A DNA stretch of 33,881 nucleotides, from NCBI GenBank assembly GCA_012520505.1, contig JAAYOC010000025.1:1-33881 (forward strand). Direction: 5' to 3'. The notes below the pieces were generated by a model that saw only the letters and a list, made by a program, of their open reading frames with translations, made no database searches and was not told the DNA's origin. Origin of the DNA: Oscillospiraceae bacterium. Lineage in GTDB: Bacteria > Bacillota > Clostridia > Oscillospirales > Acutalibacteraceae. The position numbers and the translations under genes were made by a program. Shown piece after piece: positions 22,709-32,200 of the stretch (its first letter is position 1; the number at the start of each line of letters is the position of its first letter).

Positions 22709-24739
22709 ATGAGAGGATATTGTGGAAAAATCCTTGAAGTTGATCTTACAAATAAAGTTTGTAGGGAAATCAAAATTAAGGATGAAATATACGAAAATTT
22801 CCTTTCCGGCGCGGCTCTTGGAACTTGGTGGTGTTATAGAAATATTCCAGCCGGAGCAGATCCAATGGGCCCGGAGAATGTTCTCTGTATGACAGCTGGA
22901 CTTTTAACTAGTACCGGTTCAGCAATTACAGGACGTTGGATGGTAATCACTAAATCGCCGTCAACAGGCGGTATTGGTGAGGCAAATTGTGGTGGTACAT
23001 TTGCACCTCATATTAAGGGTTGTGGGTATGACCTTCTTGCCTTTAAAGGTGCATCAGATAAACCTGTATATTTGTATTGTGATAACAATGGTCCGGTAAT
23101 TAAGGATGCTTCTCATATTTGGGGACATGATGCAGCTGTTTCAGAGAAAATGCTTATTGAAGAAAATACAATTCCCGGTAAAAAAGTACCGGCAGCTTGT
23201 ACAATTGGTTGGGCTGGTGAAAACAAGAGCTGGATGGCGGGAGTTTGTAATGATAATGGTCGTATTGCAGCTCGTCAAGGTGTTGGCGGTGTAATGGGTT
23301 CAAAGAACCTTAAAGGTGTAGTTCTTGCTGGGACAAGGCAAGTTTTTGGTTATAATACTGAGGAAATTAAAAGGCTTTCTAAGATGTGTGCAACCAGAAT
23401 TAATAAAGCTTTCCTTCCACCACAGGTACCAACGGGACTTTTGAATATTGCTAAATTTGTTCCGGAACTGACCCTTTCTCCGGATGGTATATTTACCGGT
23501 GTTCTTATGGGAACATGGGGTACAGCAGGTGCTTCCGGTTTTGCTGCGCAGACTGGTGAAGCTCCAATTAAAAATTGGGGCGGTTCTCAAAAAGAAGATT
23601 TTAAAATTCCAAAAATTAACAGAACTGATGGTTCGCAATTGCTTAGACTCCAGACAAATCGTTACTATTGTTATTCATGTGTGTATGGGTGTGGCGGCGA
23701 ACTTGATATTTCTAATATTAAGCACAATGATCAAGGTTATACAATAGTACACAAACCTGAATATGAGACACAGTGGGATTTTACAGGCTTTCTTCTTAAT
23801 GATGATAATGACGCAATGCTCTTTATTGGAGAATATTGTAATCGTGCCGGTATTGATACAATTTCTACCGGTGGCGTGGTAGGTATGGCAATCGAGTCAT
23901 ATGAAAATGGTCTCCTTTCAAAAAAAGATGTTGGCGGACTCGATCTTAGATGGGGTAATGCTGAAGCTATGATCAAACTTGTTAAGATGATAGTTCATAG
24001 AGAGGGTATTGGCGATGTACTTGCAGATGGTTGTAAAAGGGCAGTAGAAATTTTAGGACCGGAATTTGCAAAATATGCTGTACATGGTGGAGGTATGGAA
24101 CCTCCAATGCATGATTCACGTCCAGATCCACAACAAGCGACACTTTATGCTACAGATGCGACTCCGGCTCGTCATACAACAGGTGGGTCCCTCTACTATG
24201 GTTGTATGCACCTTTGGAAGAAAGTTTCTTGGGCTCCGTCAGCAGTACTTGTTGGTTCAAAAGCGGGTGAATGGCAACCATCTGATGAAGAGGCACTGAA
24301 AGTTCTTGCTGCTTCATATTTTAAACGCGTGGTCGATGGTGCCGGTGGATGTTATTTTGGATTTATTCTTGGTGTTGGGAACTATCCAATGTTTGAATGG
24401 TTAGAGGCAGCGACTGGCTGGGATAAAACTCCGGATGATTATATGTATATCGGTAAGAGAGTTTATACGATGAGACAACTCTTTAATGTAAAGCAAGGAC
24501 TTGATCCTTGGTATTCAAGACCTCATGGTCGTATGGTCGGTGAACCACCACTTAAGGTTGGTAAGAATACCGGTAAGACCGTTCCAATTGATGAAATGAT
24601 GATGATGACATGGAAGAATGCAGGCTTTGACTCTGAGACAGGTGTTCCACTTCCAGAAACAGTGGAAGAACTTAATCTCAATTACTTCTTGAACGCACCA
24701 GACTCAGAATTTTGTGAGGAGGTGGCAGTTTATGGCTAA
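22709..24739 (+). CDS. aor: Aldehyde ferredoxin oxidoreductase family protein
   Basis: This 676-residue AOR-family enzyme uses a tungsten (or molybdenum) bispyranopterin cofactor and one [4Fe-4S] cluster to oxidise aldehydes or reduce acids with ferredoxin. The N-terminal pterin-binding part includes GYCGKILEVDLT, SGAALGTWWCYRN, GPENVLCMTAGLLT, SPSTGGIGEANCGG and RQGVGGVMGSKNLKG. Cluster ligands fit Cys321, Cys324 and Cys328 (CYSCVYGC), with Cys548 (GGCYFG) as the likely fourth. A CX2CX3C plus a distant Cys is the family pattern. GAAAGGGAG precedes the ATG. It sits between moaD and a polyferredoxin that overlaps its 3' end. The subfamily, and so the substrate, is not certain; YdhV-like or AorB-like enzymes with a polyferredoxin partner are the nearest architecture. 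Confidence 0.93.
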   Translation: MRGYCGKILEVDLTNKVCREIKIKDEIYENFLSGAALGTWWCYRNIPAGADPMGPENVLCMTAGLLTSTGSAITGRWMVITKSPSTGGIGEANCGGTFAPHIKGCGYDLLAFKGASDKPVYLYCDNNGPVIKDASHIWGHDAAVSEKMLIEENTIPGKKVPAACTIGWAGENKSWMAGVCNDNGRIAARQGVGGVMGSKNLKGVVLAGTRQVFGYNTEEIKRLSKMCATRINKAFLPPQVPTGLLNIAKFVPELTLSPDGIFTGVLMGTWGTAGASGFAAQTGEAPIKNWGGSQKEDFKIPKINRTDGSQLLRLQTNRYYCYSCVYGCGGELDISNIKHNDQGYTIVHKPEYETQWDFTGFLLNDDNDAMLFIGEYCNRAGIDTISTGGVVGMAIESYENGLLSKKDVGGLDLRWGNAEAMIKLVKMIVHREGIGDVLADGCKRAVEILGPEFAKYAVHGGGMEPPMHDSRPDPQQATLYATDATPARHTTGGSLYYGCMHLWKKVSWAPSAVLVGSKAGEWQPSDEEALKVLAASYFKRVVDGAGGCYFGFILGVGNYPMFEWLEAATGWDKTPDDYMYIGKRVYTMRQLFNVKQGLDPWYSRPHGRMVGEPPLKVGKNTGKTVPIDEMMMMTWKNAGFDSETGVPLPETVEELNLNYFLNAPDSEFCEEVAVYG

Positions 24740-25253
24740 TCAGATTCCAGTAATTAATTATGATCTTTGTTATGGTTGTAAGGCTTGCCTTTATGACTGT
24801 CCAGTAAGTCTTTTTGAACTTTCACATTATGTAACACGAAAGGGAATGCGTCGTGTGCTTCCTGTTGCTAAAGAGCTTGAAAATTGTATTGGCTGTGGTG
24901 TTTGTGCACGTACTTGTCCGGTTGAGGCAATTACAATGCAGAAAACAAAAGCTCCTGATGGGAAAGAGCCTATTTACATTGATTATGATGCACCGGTTAG
25001 AATTGATCCTAACAAATGTACAGGTTGTACTGCTTGTAAGAGGGTTTGCCCGGCGGTTGCAATTGTGGGAGAGGTTAAGGTTCCACATGTAATTGAAGAG
25101 GATAAGTGTTTAAAATGTGGACTTTGTATGGAAAAATGCAGATTTAATGCAATTTATAATTCAAATGAACCAGTACCGGCTCTCCTACCAAAAGAAGAAG
25201 CTCCAAAGGATAAAGAAAAAGCTTCAAAGGACATAACTAAAGAAGAAGCTTAA
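24732..25253 (+). CDS. Polyferredoxin partner of AOR, four [4Fe-4S] motifs
   Basis: This 173-residue protein has four Cx2Cx2Cx3C motifs: CYGCKACLYDC, CIGCGVCARTC, CTGCTACKRVC and CLKCGLCMEKC. It should carry electrons between AOR and soluble ferredoxin or another acceptor. GAGGAGG at 24715-24721 serves the ATG at 24732, which lies inside the last codons of aor (eight-base overlap), so the two are co-translated. The C-terminal 25-30 residues are a Lys/Glu/Pro-rich tail without cysteines. It resembles the electron-transfer subunits AorA and YdhY that accompany some AOR enzymes; in Aromatoleum the AorA subunit polymerises into a filament. Whether this one does is unknown. Confidence 0.92.
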   Translation: MANQIPVINYDLCYGCKACLYDCPVSLFELSHYVTRKGMRRVLPVAKELENCIGCGVCARTCPVEAITMQKTKAPDGKEPIYIDYDAPVRIDPNKCTGCTACKRVCPAVAIVGEVKVPHVIEEDKCLKCGLCMEKCRFNAIYNSNEPVPALLPKEEAPKDKEKASKDITKEEA

Positions 25254-25290
25254 TAGTTAAAAATAACAGTAAAAAGATTGGATAAAAATT

Positions 25291-25320
25291 AAGGACCGGC
25301 TTTATGCCGGTCCTTTTACT
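25291..25320. terminator. Intrinsic terminator after the AOR operon
   Basis: AAGGACCGGC pairs with GCCGGTCCTT around TTTAT, followed by TTTACT on the plus strand and preceded by an A-rich run that would serve the minus strand. It lies between the convergent ferredoxin and malic enzyme genes. Confidence 0.88.
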
Positions 25321-25344
25321 ATGATAAAGTTGTTAATATTGAAA

Positions 25345-26517
25345 TTAAATTCTAGCTACTCCTGATTCACGTGCCGCTTTTGCAACTGCATCTGCAACTG
25401 CATCTTTAACACGAGGGTCAAAAGCTGCAGGGATGATATAATCTGGATTTAATTCTTTGTCTGAAACGAGATTAGCGAGTGCATATGCAGCTGCAATTTT
25501 CATCTCATCATTGATGTCAGATGCGCGCACGTCAAGTGCTCCACGGAAAATTCCAGGGAAAGCAAGTACGTTGTTTACCTGATTTGGAAAGTCGGAGCGG
25601 CCGGTTGAGATAACTGCTGCACCAGCTTCTTTTGCTTCATCCGGGAAGATTTCAGGTATAGGGTTAGCACAAGCAAAGATAACAGGGTCTTTTGCCATTG
25701 ACTTAACCATATCTTTTGTTAGAGCACCTGGTGCTGAAACGCCAATGAATACGTCAGCATCTTTTATTACATCTGCAAGAGTGCCTTTTAGCTTTTCTTT
25801 GTTAGTAATTTTTGCGATTTCCGCTTTAATTGGGTTGAGACCCGGACGACCGTCATAGATTGCGCCTTTACGGTCCGTTAAAATTACATTTTGTAGACCC
25901 ATTGAGAGAAGAAGTTTAATAATTGCAACACCTGCTGCACCGGCACCGGACGTAACGATCTTAATATCTTTAATGTCTTTTTTAACGATTTTTAAAGCAT
26001 TAATCAAACCTGCGAGAGTAATTACTGCCGTACCATGTTGGTCGTCGTGGAAGATTGGAATGTCACAACTTCTCTTTAGCTTTTCTTCAATTTCAAAGCA
26101 ACGAGGAGCAGAAATATCTTCAAGGTTAATACCACCGAAACTTCCTGCAAGGAGGGTAACAGTCTTAACAATTTCATCTACATCTTTTGAGCGGATACAA
26201 AGAGGAATTGCATCAACACCCCCAAACTCTTTAAAGAGCACACATTTACCTTCCATTACCGGCATACCGGCTTCAGGTCCAATATCTCCAAGTCCAAGAA
26301 CCGCTGTGCCGTCAGTTACTACAGCAACTGTGTTCCATCTTCTTGTGAGGTCATATGATTTGTCTATATCTTTATTTATTTCAAGGCAAGGCTGTGCAAC
26401 GCCCGGTGTATAGGCAAGAGAAAGAGCTTCCTTGCTATCCACGGCTGCACGAGAAACAACTTCGAGTTTACCTTTCCATTCATAGTGAAGCCTTAATGAT
26501 TCTTTTGCATAATCCAT
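25345..26517 (-). CDS. NAD(P)-dependent malic enzyme (malate to pyruvate + CO2)
   Basis: This 390-residue enzyme is of the short bacterial type and lacks the phosphotransacetylase extension. Motifs are SLAYTPGVAQPCLEI, VTDGTAVLGLGDIGPEAGMPVMEGK, IFHDDQHGTAVITLAGL (metal and substrate site), the Rossmann motif TSGAGAAGVAIIKLL and FACANPIPEIFPDEA, all in the usual order. It oxidatively decarboxylates malate to pyruvate or the reverse. It starts 13 bases after the LDH2-type dehydrogenase and is the last of four minus-strand genes that begin with PFOR, so it likely feeds pyruvate to PFOR. NAD versus NADP preference cannot be read reliably. Confidence 0.94.
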   Translation of the reverse strand: MDYAKESLRLHYEWKGKLEVVSRAAVDSKEALSLAYTPGVAQPCLEINKDIDKSYDLTRRWNTVAVVTDGTAVLGLGDIGPEAGMPVMEGKCVLFKEFGGVDAIPLCIRSKDVDEIVKTVTLLAGSFGGINLEDISAPRCFEIEEKLKRSCDIPIFHDDQHGTAVITLAGLINALKIVKKDIKDIKIVTSGAGAAGVAIIKLLLSMGLQNVILTDRKGAIYDGRPGLNPIKAEIAKITNKEKLKGTLADVIKDADVFIGVSAPGALTKDMVKSMAKDPVIFACANPIPEIFPDEAKEAGAAVISTGRSDFPNQVNNVLAFPGIFRGALDVRASDINDEMKIAAAYALANLVSDKELNPDYIIPAAFDPRVKDAVADAVAKAARESGVARI

Positions 26518-26530
26518 AGTTTATCTCCAA

Positions 26531-27640
26531 TTATTCTTCCCAAGGGAATTTGTAATCAAGGTTGAATTGATCACGAACGGCACAAAACTCTTTCTGTACC
26601 GGTTCAGTGATAGGAACACCGGTAACAAGGCGTTCTTTATAGATTTCCCACTCTTTTTCACCTGCGGTGTAGATTCTATTTTCACCAGGAGCTTTCTTAG
26701 AATTACGAACTGCACGAATGATGTCGCCTGCCTTTTTACGTACGTTTTCTTCACCCATAAAATGATCAGTATCAATTGCAATAAAGAAGTGACCGAGTTG
26801 ATATGGTCGAATATTGCCGTTCTCATCTTTGCCGTCGAGGTCTTTGCCATATGCACCGTCTTGAAGAGCAGCTGAGAAAAGCTCAACTATCATTGCGAAG
26901 CCATAGCCCTTGTATCCGGCGAGAGCTTCGCCAATACCACCGAGTGTGGTAAGAGCAGCTGTACCGTTACGAATTTGCTTTAAAGCATCACCTGCATCAC
27001 CTTCAACCGGGTTGCCGTCAAGTCCGATTATTGTACCGGGATGAACATTTTCACCAATTCTTTCATAGTATTCAATTTTGCCGTTCTGTGTGATTGATGT
27101 AGCACAGTCAAAGATGAAATCAAATTCTTCATCGGTAGGGATACCAACTGTAAGTGGGTTAGTTCCAAACATACCTTCAACACCAAGAGTTGGAGCAACT
27201 GAAGGACGCGCATTTGTGCCGGTTATACCGATACAACCTTGTTCACATGCTTTCATTACGTAGTAGCCGGCAATACCATAGTGACATGAATTGCGAACTG
27301 CCACCATACCAAGCCCATATTTTTTAGCCTTGTCAATTGCCATTTGATTTGCACGATGACCGATAACTTGTCCCATACCATGATGCCCATCAACTATAGC
27401 TGTTGTTTCAGTTTCCTTTATGATTTCAAAATTAGTTTTTGCAAACTGAATGCCGGCATTAATACGATCAATATATACCGGTTTAAAACGGTTTACTCCA
27501 TGTGAATTAATTCCTCGTTTATCAGATTCAACAAGAACATCAGCAACAATTGCCGCTTCATTTCTTGGAACACCAATCGCTGTAAAAGCATCGGTCATGA
27601 AACTGTTCAGAGTTTCAAAATCTAAATTATTTTTGTTCAT
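26531..27640 (-). CDS. LDH2/MDH2-family 2-hydroxyacid dehydrogenase
   Basis: This 369-residue NAD(P)-dependent oxidoreductase belongs to the malate/L-lactate/ureidoglycolate dehydrogenase family, which is unrelated to ordinary MDH/LDH. Signatures are KRGINSHGVNRF (His47, Arg51), RNSCHYGIAGYY with the likely catalytic His120, and GMFGTNPLTVGIP. GGAGGTAAAATAATG marks the start on the minus strand. Placed directly upstream of malic enzyme, it probably interconverts oxaloacetate and malate or acts on another 2-hydroxyacid; lactate, sulfolactate and ureidoglycolate are alternatives. The gaps to both neighbours are 26 bases or less, so co-transcription is likely. Confidence 0.9.
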   Translation of the reverse strand: MNKNNLDFETLNSFMTDAFTAIGVPRNEAAIVADVLVESDKRGINSHGVNRFKPVYIDRINAGIQFAKTNFEIIKETETTAIVDGHHGMGQVIGHRANQMAIDKAKKYGLGMVAVRNSCHYGIAGYYVMKACEQGCIGITGTNARPSVAPTLGVEGMFGTNPLTVGIPTDEEFDFIFDCATSITQNGKIEYYERIGENVHPGTIIGLDGNPVEGDAGDALKQIRNGTAALTTLGGIGEALAGYKGYGFAMIVELFSAALQDGAYGKDLDGKDENGNIRPYQLGHFFIAIDTDHFMGEENVRKKAGDIIRAVRNSKKAPGENRIYTAGEKEWEIYKERLVTGVPITEPVQKEFCAVRDQFNLDYKFPWEE

Positions 27641-27666
27641 TATTTTACCTCCAAAATGGGTTTGTT

Positions 27667-29196
27667 TTATTCTTCCGGGTCAATCCAATTCATTGCACGA
27701 GTTACTGCTTTTTTCCATCCTGCATATAGAGATTTACGTTTATCAGGATCCATGTTTGGTTTAAAAATTCTATTTACTTTGCGATTCGCTTCAATTTCGT
27801 CTGTGTTTTTCCAAACACCACAAGCAAGACCTGCAAGATATGCTGCACCAAGCGCAGTAGTTTCAACTACTGTTGGTCTGTTTACTTCACAATCAAGAAA
27901 GTCAGATTGTATTTGCATCATAATATTTGAAACAGAGGCACCACCATCAACACGAACAGAAGATATGTCTATACCGGAATCGTCTTTCATAGCATTGATA
28001 AGGTCAACAACTTGATAACAAATTGCTTCAACAACAGCTCTTGCAAAGTGAGCTCTTCCTGCGCCACGAGTTAAACCTACTATACAACCTCTCGCATACA
28101 TATCCCAATATGGAGCACCAAGACCTGTTAAAGCAGGAACAAGGTAAACACCATTTGTATCAGGGACAGATTCTGCAAGTTCATCTATACGAGGAGCAGT
28201 GTCAATCATATGAAGTTCGTCGCGGAACCATTGAATTACACTTCCTGCATTGAAAGCAGAACCTTCAATTGCATACGTTACTTCATCTCCAATGGCCCAT
28301 GCCACGCCGGAAGTGAGTTGGTTTTTGGAATGTACTCTTTCTTTTCCTGTATTCATGAGAAGGAAGCAACCTGTACCATAGGTGCCTTTTATCATTCCAG
28401 GCTTAAAGCAAGCTTGACCAAAAAGTGCTGCCGGCTGGTCTCCGATTGCACCGGAAATAGGTGTACCTTCAAGTCCTTCAAGTCCTCTAATATCAGGAGC
28501 AACAGTACCATAAATCCTTGATGAAGGAACAGGTTTTGGAAGAATTCCCATTGGAATACCTATTTCTTTACAAAGATATTCGTCCCAGCAGAGTTTATCT
28601 ACATTGAAAATCATTGTACGTGATGCGTTTGAATAATCTGTCACATGAACAGCTTTTTTAGGATGAGAGGCTCCGCCGGTAAGGTTCCAAATGAGCCATG
28701 TTTCAACGGTTCCAAAGAGGAGTTTGCCTTCTTCTGCAAGTTCCATTGCACCCGGAACATTATCAAGTAACCACTTGATTTTTGTTGCAGAAAAATATGC
28801 ATCAATCAAAAGACCGGTGTTTTCACGAATATAAGACTCAAGACCGCGAGCTTTTAATTCTTCACACATTGCAGCAGTTCTTCTACATTGCCAAACCGGT
28901 GCGTTGTGAATTGGAAGACCAGTAGTTTTATCCCAGAGAATTGTTGTTTCTCTTTGGTTTGTAATACCAATACAAGCTATATCCTTAGGAGACACAACAC
29001 CTTCAGAGAGAATTGTTGAAATAGATTGATATTCAGAAAAAAGAATATCCATAGGATTATGTTCAACCCATCCGGCTTGTGGATATATTTGTTCGAATTC
29101 TCTTTGAGACTGTGCAATAACATTACCCTGTTTGTCGAAAACAATGGCACGTGAACTGGTTGTTCCTTGGTCAAGAGCCATTACATATTTAGTCAT
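27667..29196 (-). CDS. glpK: Glycerol kinase
   Basis: This 509-residue FGGY-family kinase phosphorylates glycerol to sn-glycerol 3-phosphate. MALDQGTTSSRAIVFD, QAGWVEHNPMDI, GTYGTGCFLLMNTG, TGLGAPYWDMYARG and VRVDGGASVSN are in the expected places and the length is typical. A clear GAGG site precedes the ATG on the minus strand. It is unusual that no glycerol facilitator (glpF) or glycerol-3-phosphate dehydrogenase (glpA/glpD) gene is adjacent. Instead it lies between PFOR and the malate-linked enzymes. Only 81 bases separate it from the PFOR stop codon, with no GC-rich terminator, so read-through from PFOR is possible. Confidence 0.96.
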   Translation of the reverse strand: MTKYVMALDQGTTSSRAIVFDKQGNVIAQSQREFEQIYPQAGWVEHNPMDILFSEYQSISTILSEGVVSPKDIACIGITNQRETTILWDKTTGLPIHNAPVWQCRRTAAMCEELKARGLESYIRENTGLLIDAYFSATKIKWLLDNVPGAMELAEEGKLLFGTVETWLIWNLTGGASHPKKAVHVTDYSNASRTMIFNVDKLCWDEYLCKEIGIPMGILPKPVPSSRIYGTVAPDIRGLEGLEGTPISGAIGDQPAALFGQACFKPGMIKGTYGTGCFLLMNTGKERVHSKNQLTSGVAWAIGDEVTYAIEGSAFNAGSVIQWFRDELHMIDTAPRIDELAESVPDTNGVYLVPALTGLGAPYWDMYARGCIVGLTRGAGRAHFARAVVEAICYQVVDLINAMKDDSGIDISSVRVDGGASVSNIMMQIQSDFLDCEVNRPTVVETTALGAAYLAGLACGVWKNTDEIEANRKVNRIFKPNMDPDKRKSLYAGWKKAVTRAMNWIDPEE

Positions 29197-29277
29197 AGTG
29201 AAACCTCCTCAAGGTATGGAATATATCGAAATATATTGTTGGCTTATTTAAACTGTTTAAGCTTAAAATGAACTTAA

Positions 29278-32200
29278 TTATTTCTCTTCTAAGCTGTAAA
29301 GTGCAATGAGCTTTTGAAGATGTTCATAGCGAGTTTTTGCATTTTCTTCTGCTTCTGTGAAAAGTGTTTCGGCACGTTCCGGGAATGAACGAGTAAGTGA
29401 TGAATATCTGGCTTCGTTCATAAGAAACTCACGATAACCATCCGTATCTGGAAGTTTGGAATCGAGAATAAATGGATTTTTACCTTCTTCCTTGAGTGCC
29501 GGGTTATAGCGGAATAAGTTCCAATAACCACAATCTACTGCTTTTTTCATTTCATTCTGGCAGTTGACCATACCACCTTTGATGCTATGCATTTCACAAG
29601 GTGAATAGCCAATGATAATTGAAGGACCATTATAGTTTTCAGCTTCAATGAGAGCTTTAAGAGTTTGATTTTGGTCAGCACCCATAGCAATCTGAGCAAC
29701 ATAAACATATCCGTAAGCCATAGCAATTTCAGCAAGGCTCTTTTTCTTGACTGTTTTACCGGCTACCGCAAATTGAGCAACCTGCCCAAGTTGAGAAGCT
29801 TTTGAAGCTTGACCGCCGGTGTTTGAGTAAACTTCCGTGTCAAATACAAGGATGTTAACATCTTCTCCTGAAGCAATAACATGGTCAAGTCCACCGTAAC
29901 CGATATCATATGCCCAACCGTCTCCACCGAAAATCCAAACAGATTTTTTAGACAAGAATTCTTTTTTATTGAGAATCTGTTTAGCAATATCAGATGAATC
30001 TGCTTCAAGAGCCTTAATATACTCTTTTGTTGCAACGGCATTTGCTTTTCCATCTGTATAAGTGTCAAGCCATGCTTTTGCAGCAGTTACTAAGTTTTTA
30101 TTTTCAGAATTTAAAATTTCATTAGTGAGGTCAACAAGAACTTGTCTTTGAGATTCTTGACCGAGATACATACCGTAACCGAATTCAGCATTATCTTCAA
30201 AGAGTGAGTTAGCCCATGCCGGACCTTTACCTTCAAAAGTTGTTGTATATGGTGATGTAGCAGCAGGACCTCCCCAGATTGAAGAACAACCTGTTGCATT
30301 TGCGATATACATTCTATCGCCGAAGAGTTGTGTAACAAGTCTTGCATATGCTGTTTCAGCACATCCTGCACAAGCGCCTGAGAATTCAAGAAGAGGCTTT
30401 CTAAATTGGCTGGCAATAATAGTGTCTTTTTCTGTTGTTTCCGGTTTTTCAGTAACATTAGCTACACAATAATCAAATGCTTCTTGTTGTGCCTCTTGAG
30501 ATTCACGGGAAACCATTTTAATTGAGCTAGTAGGACAGACACCTACACAAACTCCGCAACCAAGACAATCCATTGGAGAGATTGCAAGTGTGTAAGTATA
30601 GTCTGTTTTTGGAATTGGTTTTGGAGCAAATTTTGTAACTGCAGGAGCAGCTGTTTTCTCTTCAGCTGATAGTGCAAAAGGTCTAATAGTGGCATGTGGA
30701 CAAATATAGGCACACTTATTACATTTAGCACAAGAATCTGCATCCCACTCAGGTACTGTAACTGACACTCCACGTTTTTCAAATGCTGATGCGCCATGTT
30801 CAAATGTACCGTCTGCATGTTCCTTAAACTTTGAAACCGGAACATCGTAACCTTCCATACGAGCAACCGGTTCCATTATGTTATCTATCATTTTTGCAAG
30901 TTTGCTATCTGTATTTGTCATTTTTACAGTAGTTGTTTCATCAGTAGCTGTTGCCCATGAAGCAGGAACATCAATTTTAACAAAAGCGGAAACACCTGCG
31001 TCAATTGCATCATGATTGCTTTTAACAATTTCCGGACCTTTCTTAGAATAAGACTTTGTTGCAGCATCTTTCATATAACCAACAGCTTTTTCAATTGGGA
31101 TTACATTGGAAAGAGCAAAAAATGCAGCTTGAAGAATGGTATTTGTACGTTTGCCCATTCCTACTTTAATTGCAAGGTCAATAGCATTAACTGTATAAAG
31201 ATTTATATTGTTTTTTGCGATGTATCTCTTTGTTTGTGCGTCCATCTTTTTATCAAGTTCTTCAGCAGACCATTGACAGTTAATAAGGAAAGTGCCACCA
31301 GGTTTAACATCTTCGACCATTCTAAAACCTTTTTCAATGTATGAAGGGTTATGGCATGCTACAAAATCGGCTTTGTTTACATAGTATGGGCTACGAATTT
31401 TTTCATCGCCAAAACGAAGATGAGAAATTGTAACACCACCGGTTTTCTTTGAGTCATATTGGAAGTATGCCTGAACATTTTTATTAGTGAAATCACCGAT
31501 GATTTTAATTGAGTTTTTATTAGCTCCAACTGTTCCATCGCCACCAAGACCCCAAAATTTACATTCGATTGTTCCAGGAGCAGCTGTGTTTGGAGATTCT
31601 TCTTCTTTGAGAGAGAGGAAGGTAAGGTCGTCGTTGATACCAATGGTAAAACGAGGTTTTGGATTATCTTTTTCGAGTTCTTTATATACAGCAAAAATAC
31701 TTGATGGAGGTGTATCTTTTGAACCAAGACCATAACGACCACCAATAACTTTGATGTCAGTTTTATTTGCATTCTGTAATGCTGCAACTACGTCAAGGAA
31801 GAGTGGCTCTCCGATTGAACCCGGTTCTTTAGTTCTATCAAGAACTGCAATATTTTTAACTGTTTTTGGAAGAGCCTCGACAAATCTGTCAATTGCAAAA
31901 GGCCTATAAAGGCGAACTTTTAAGAGACCAACTTTACCACCGTTCGCGTTAATATAATCAATTACTTCTTCAGCTACATCGCAAATAGAACCCATTGCAA
32001 CAATAATGTTTTCAGCATCGTTGGCACCGTAGTAGTTGAAGAGTTTATAGTTGGTACCGATTTTTGTGTTTACCTTATCCATATATTTTTCAACAATTGT
32101 AGGTAATGCATCGTAATATTTATTACAAGCTTCTCTGTGTTGGAAGAAGATATCGTCATTTTCATGTGAACCACGCATTACCGGATTGTTAGGGTTAAGA

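Noticed and set aside
31012-31344. Plus-strand open frames inside PFOR, and similar antisense frames across glpK, aor and the malate genes
   Set aside because: They lie opposite strongly conserved coding sequence, lack ribosome sites and have unlike-protein composition.
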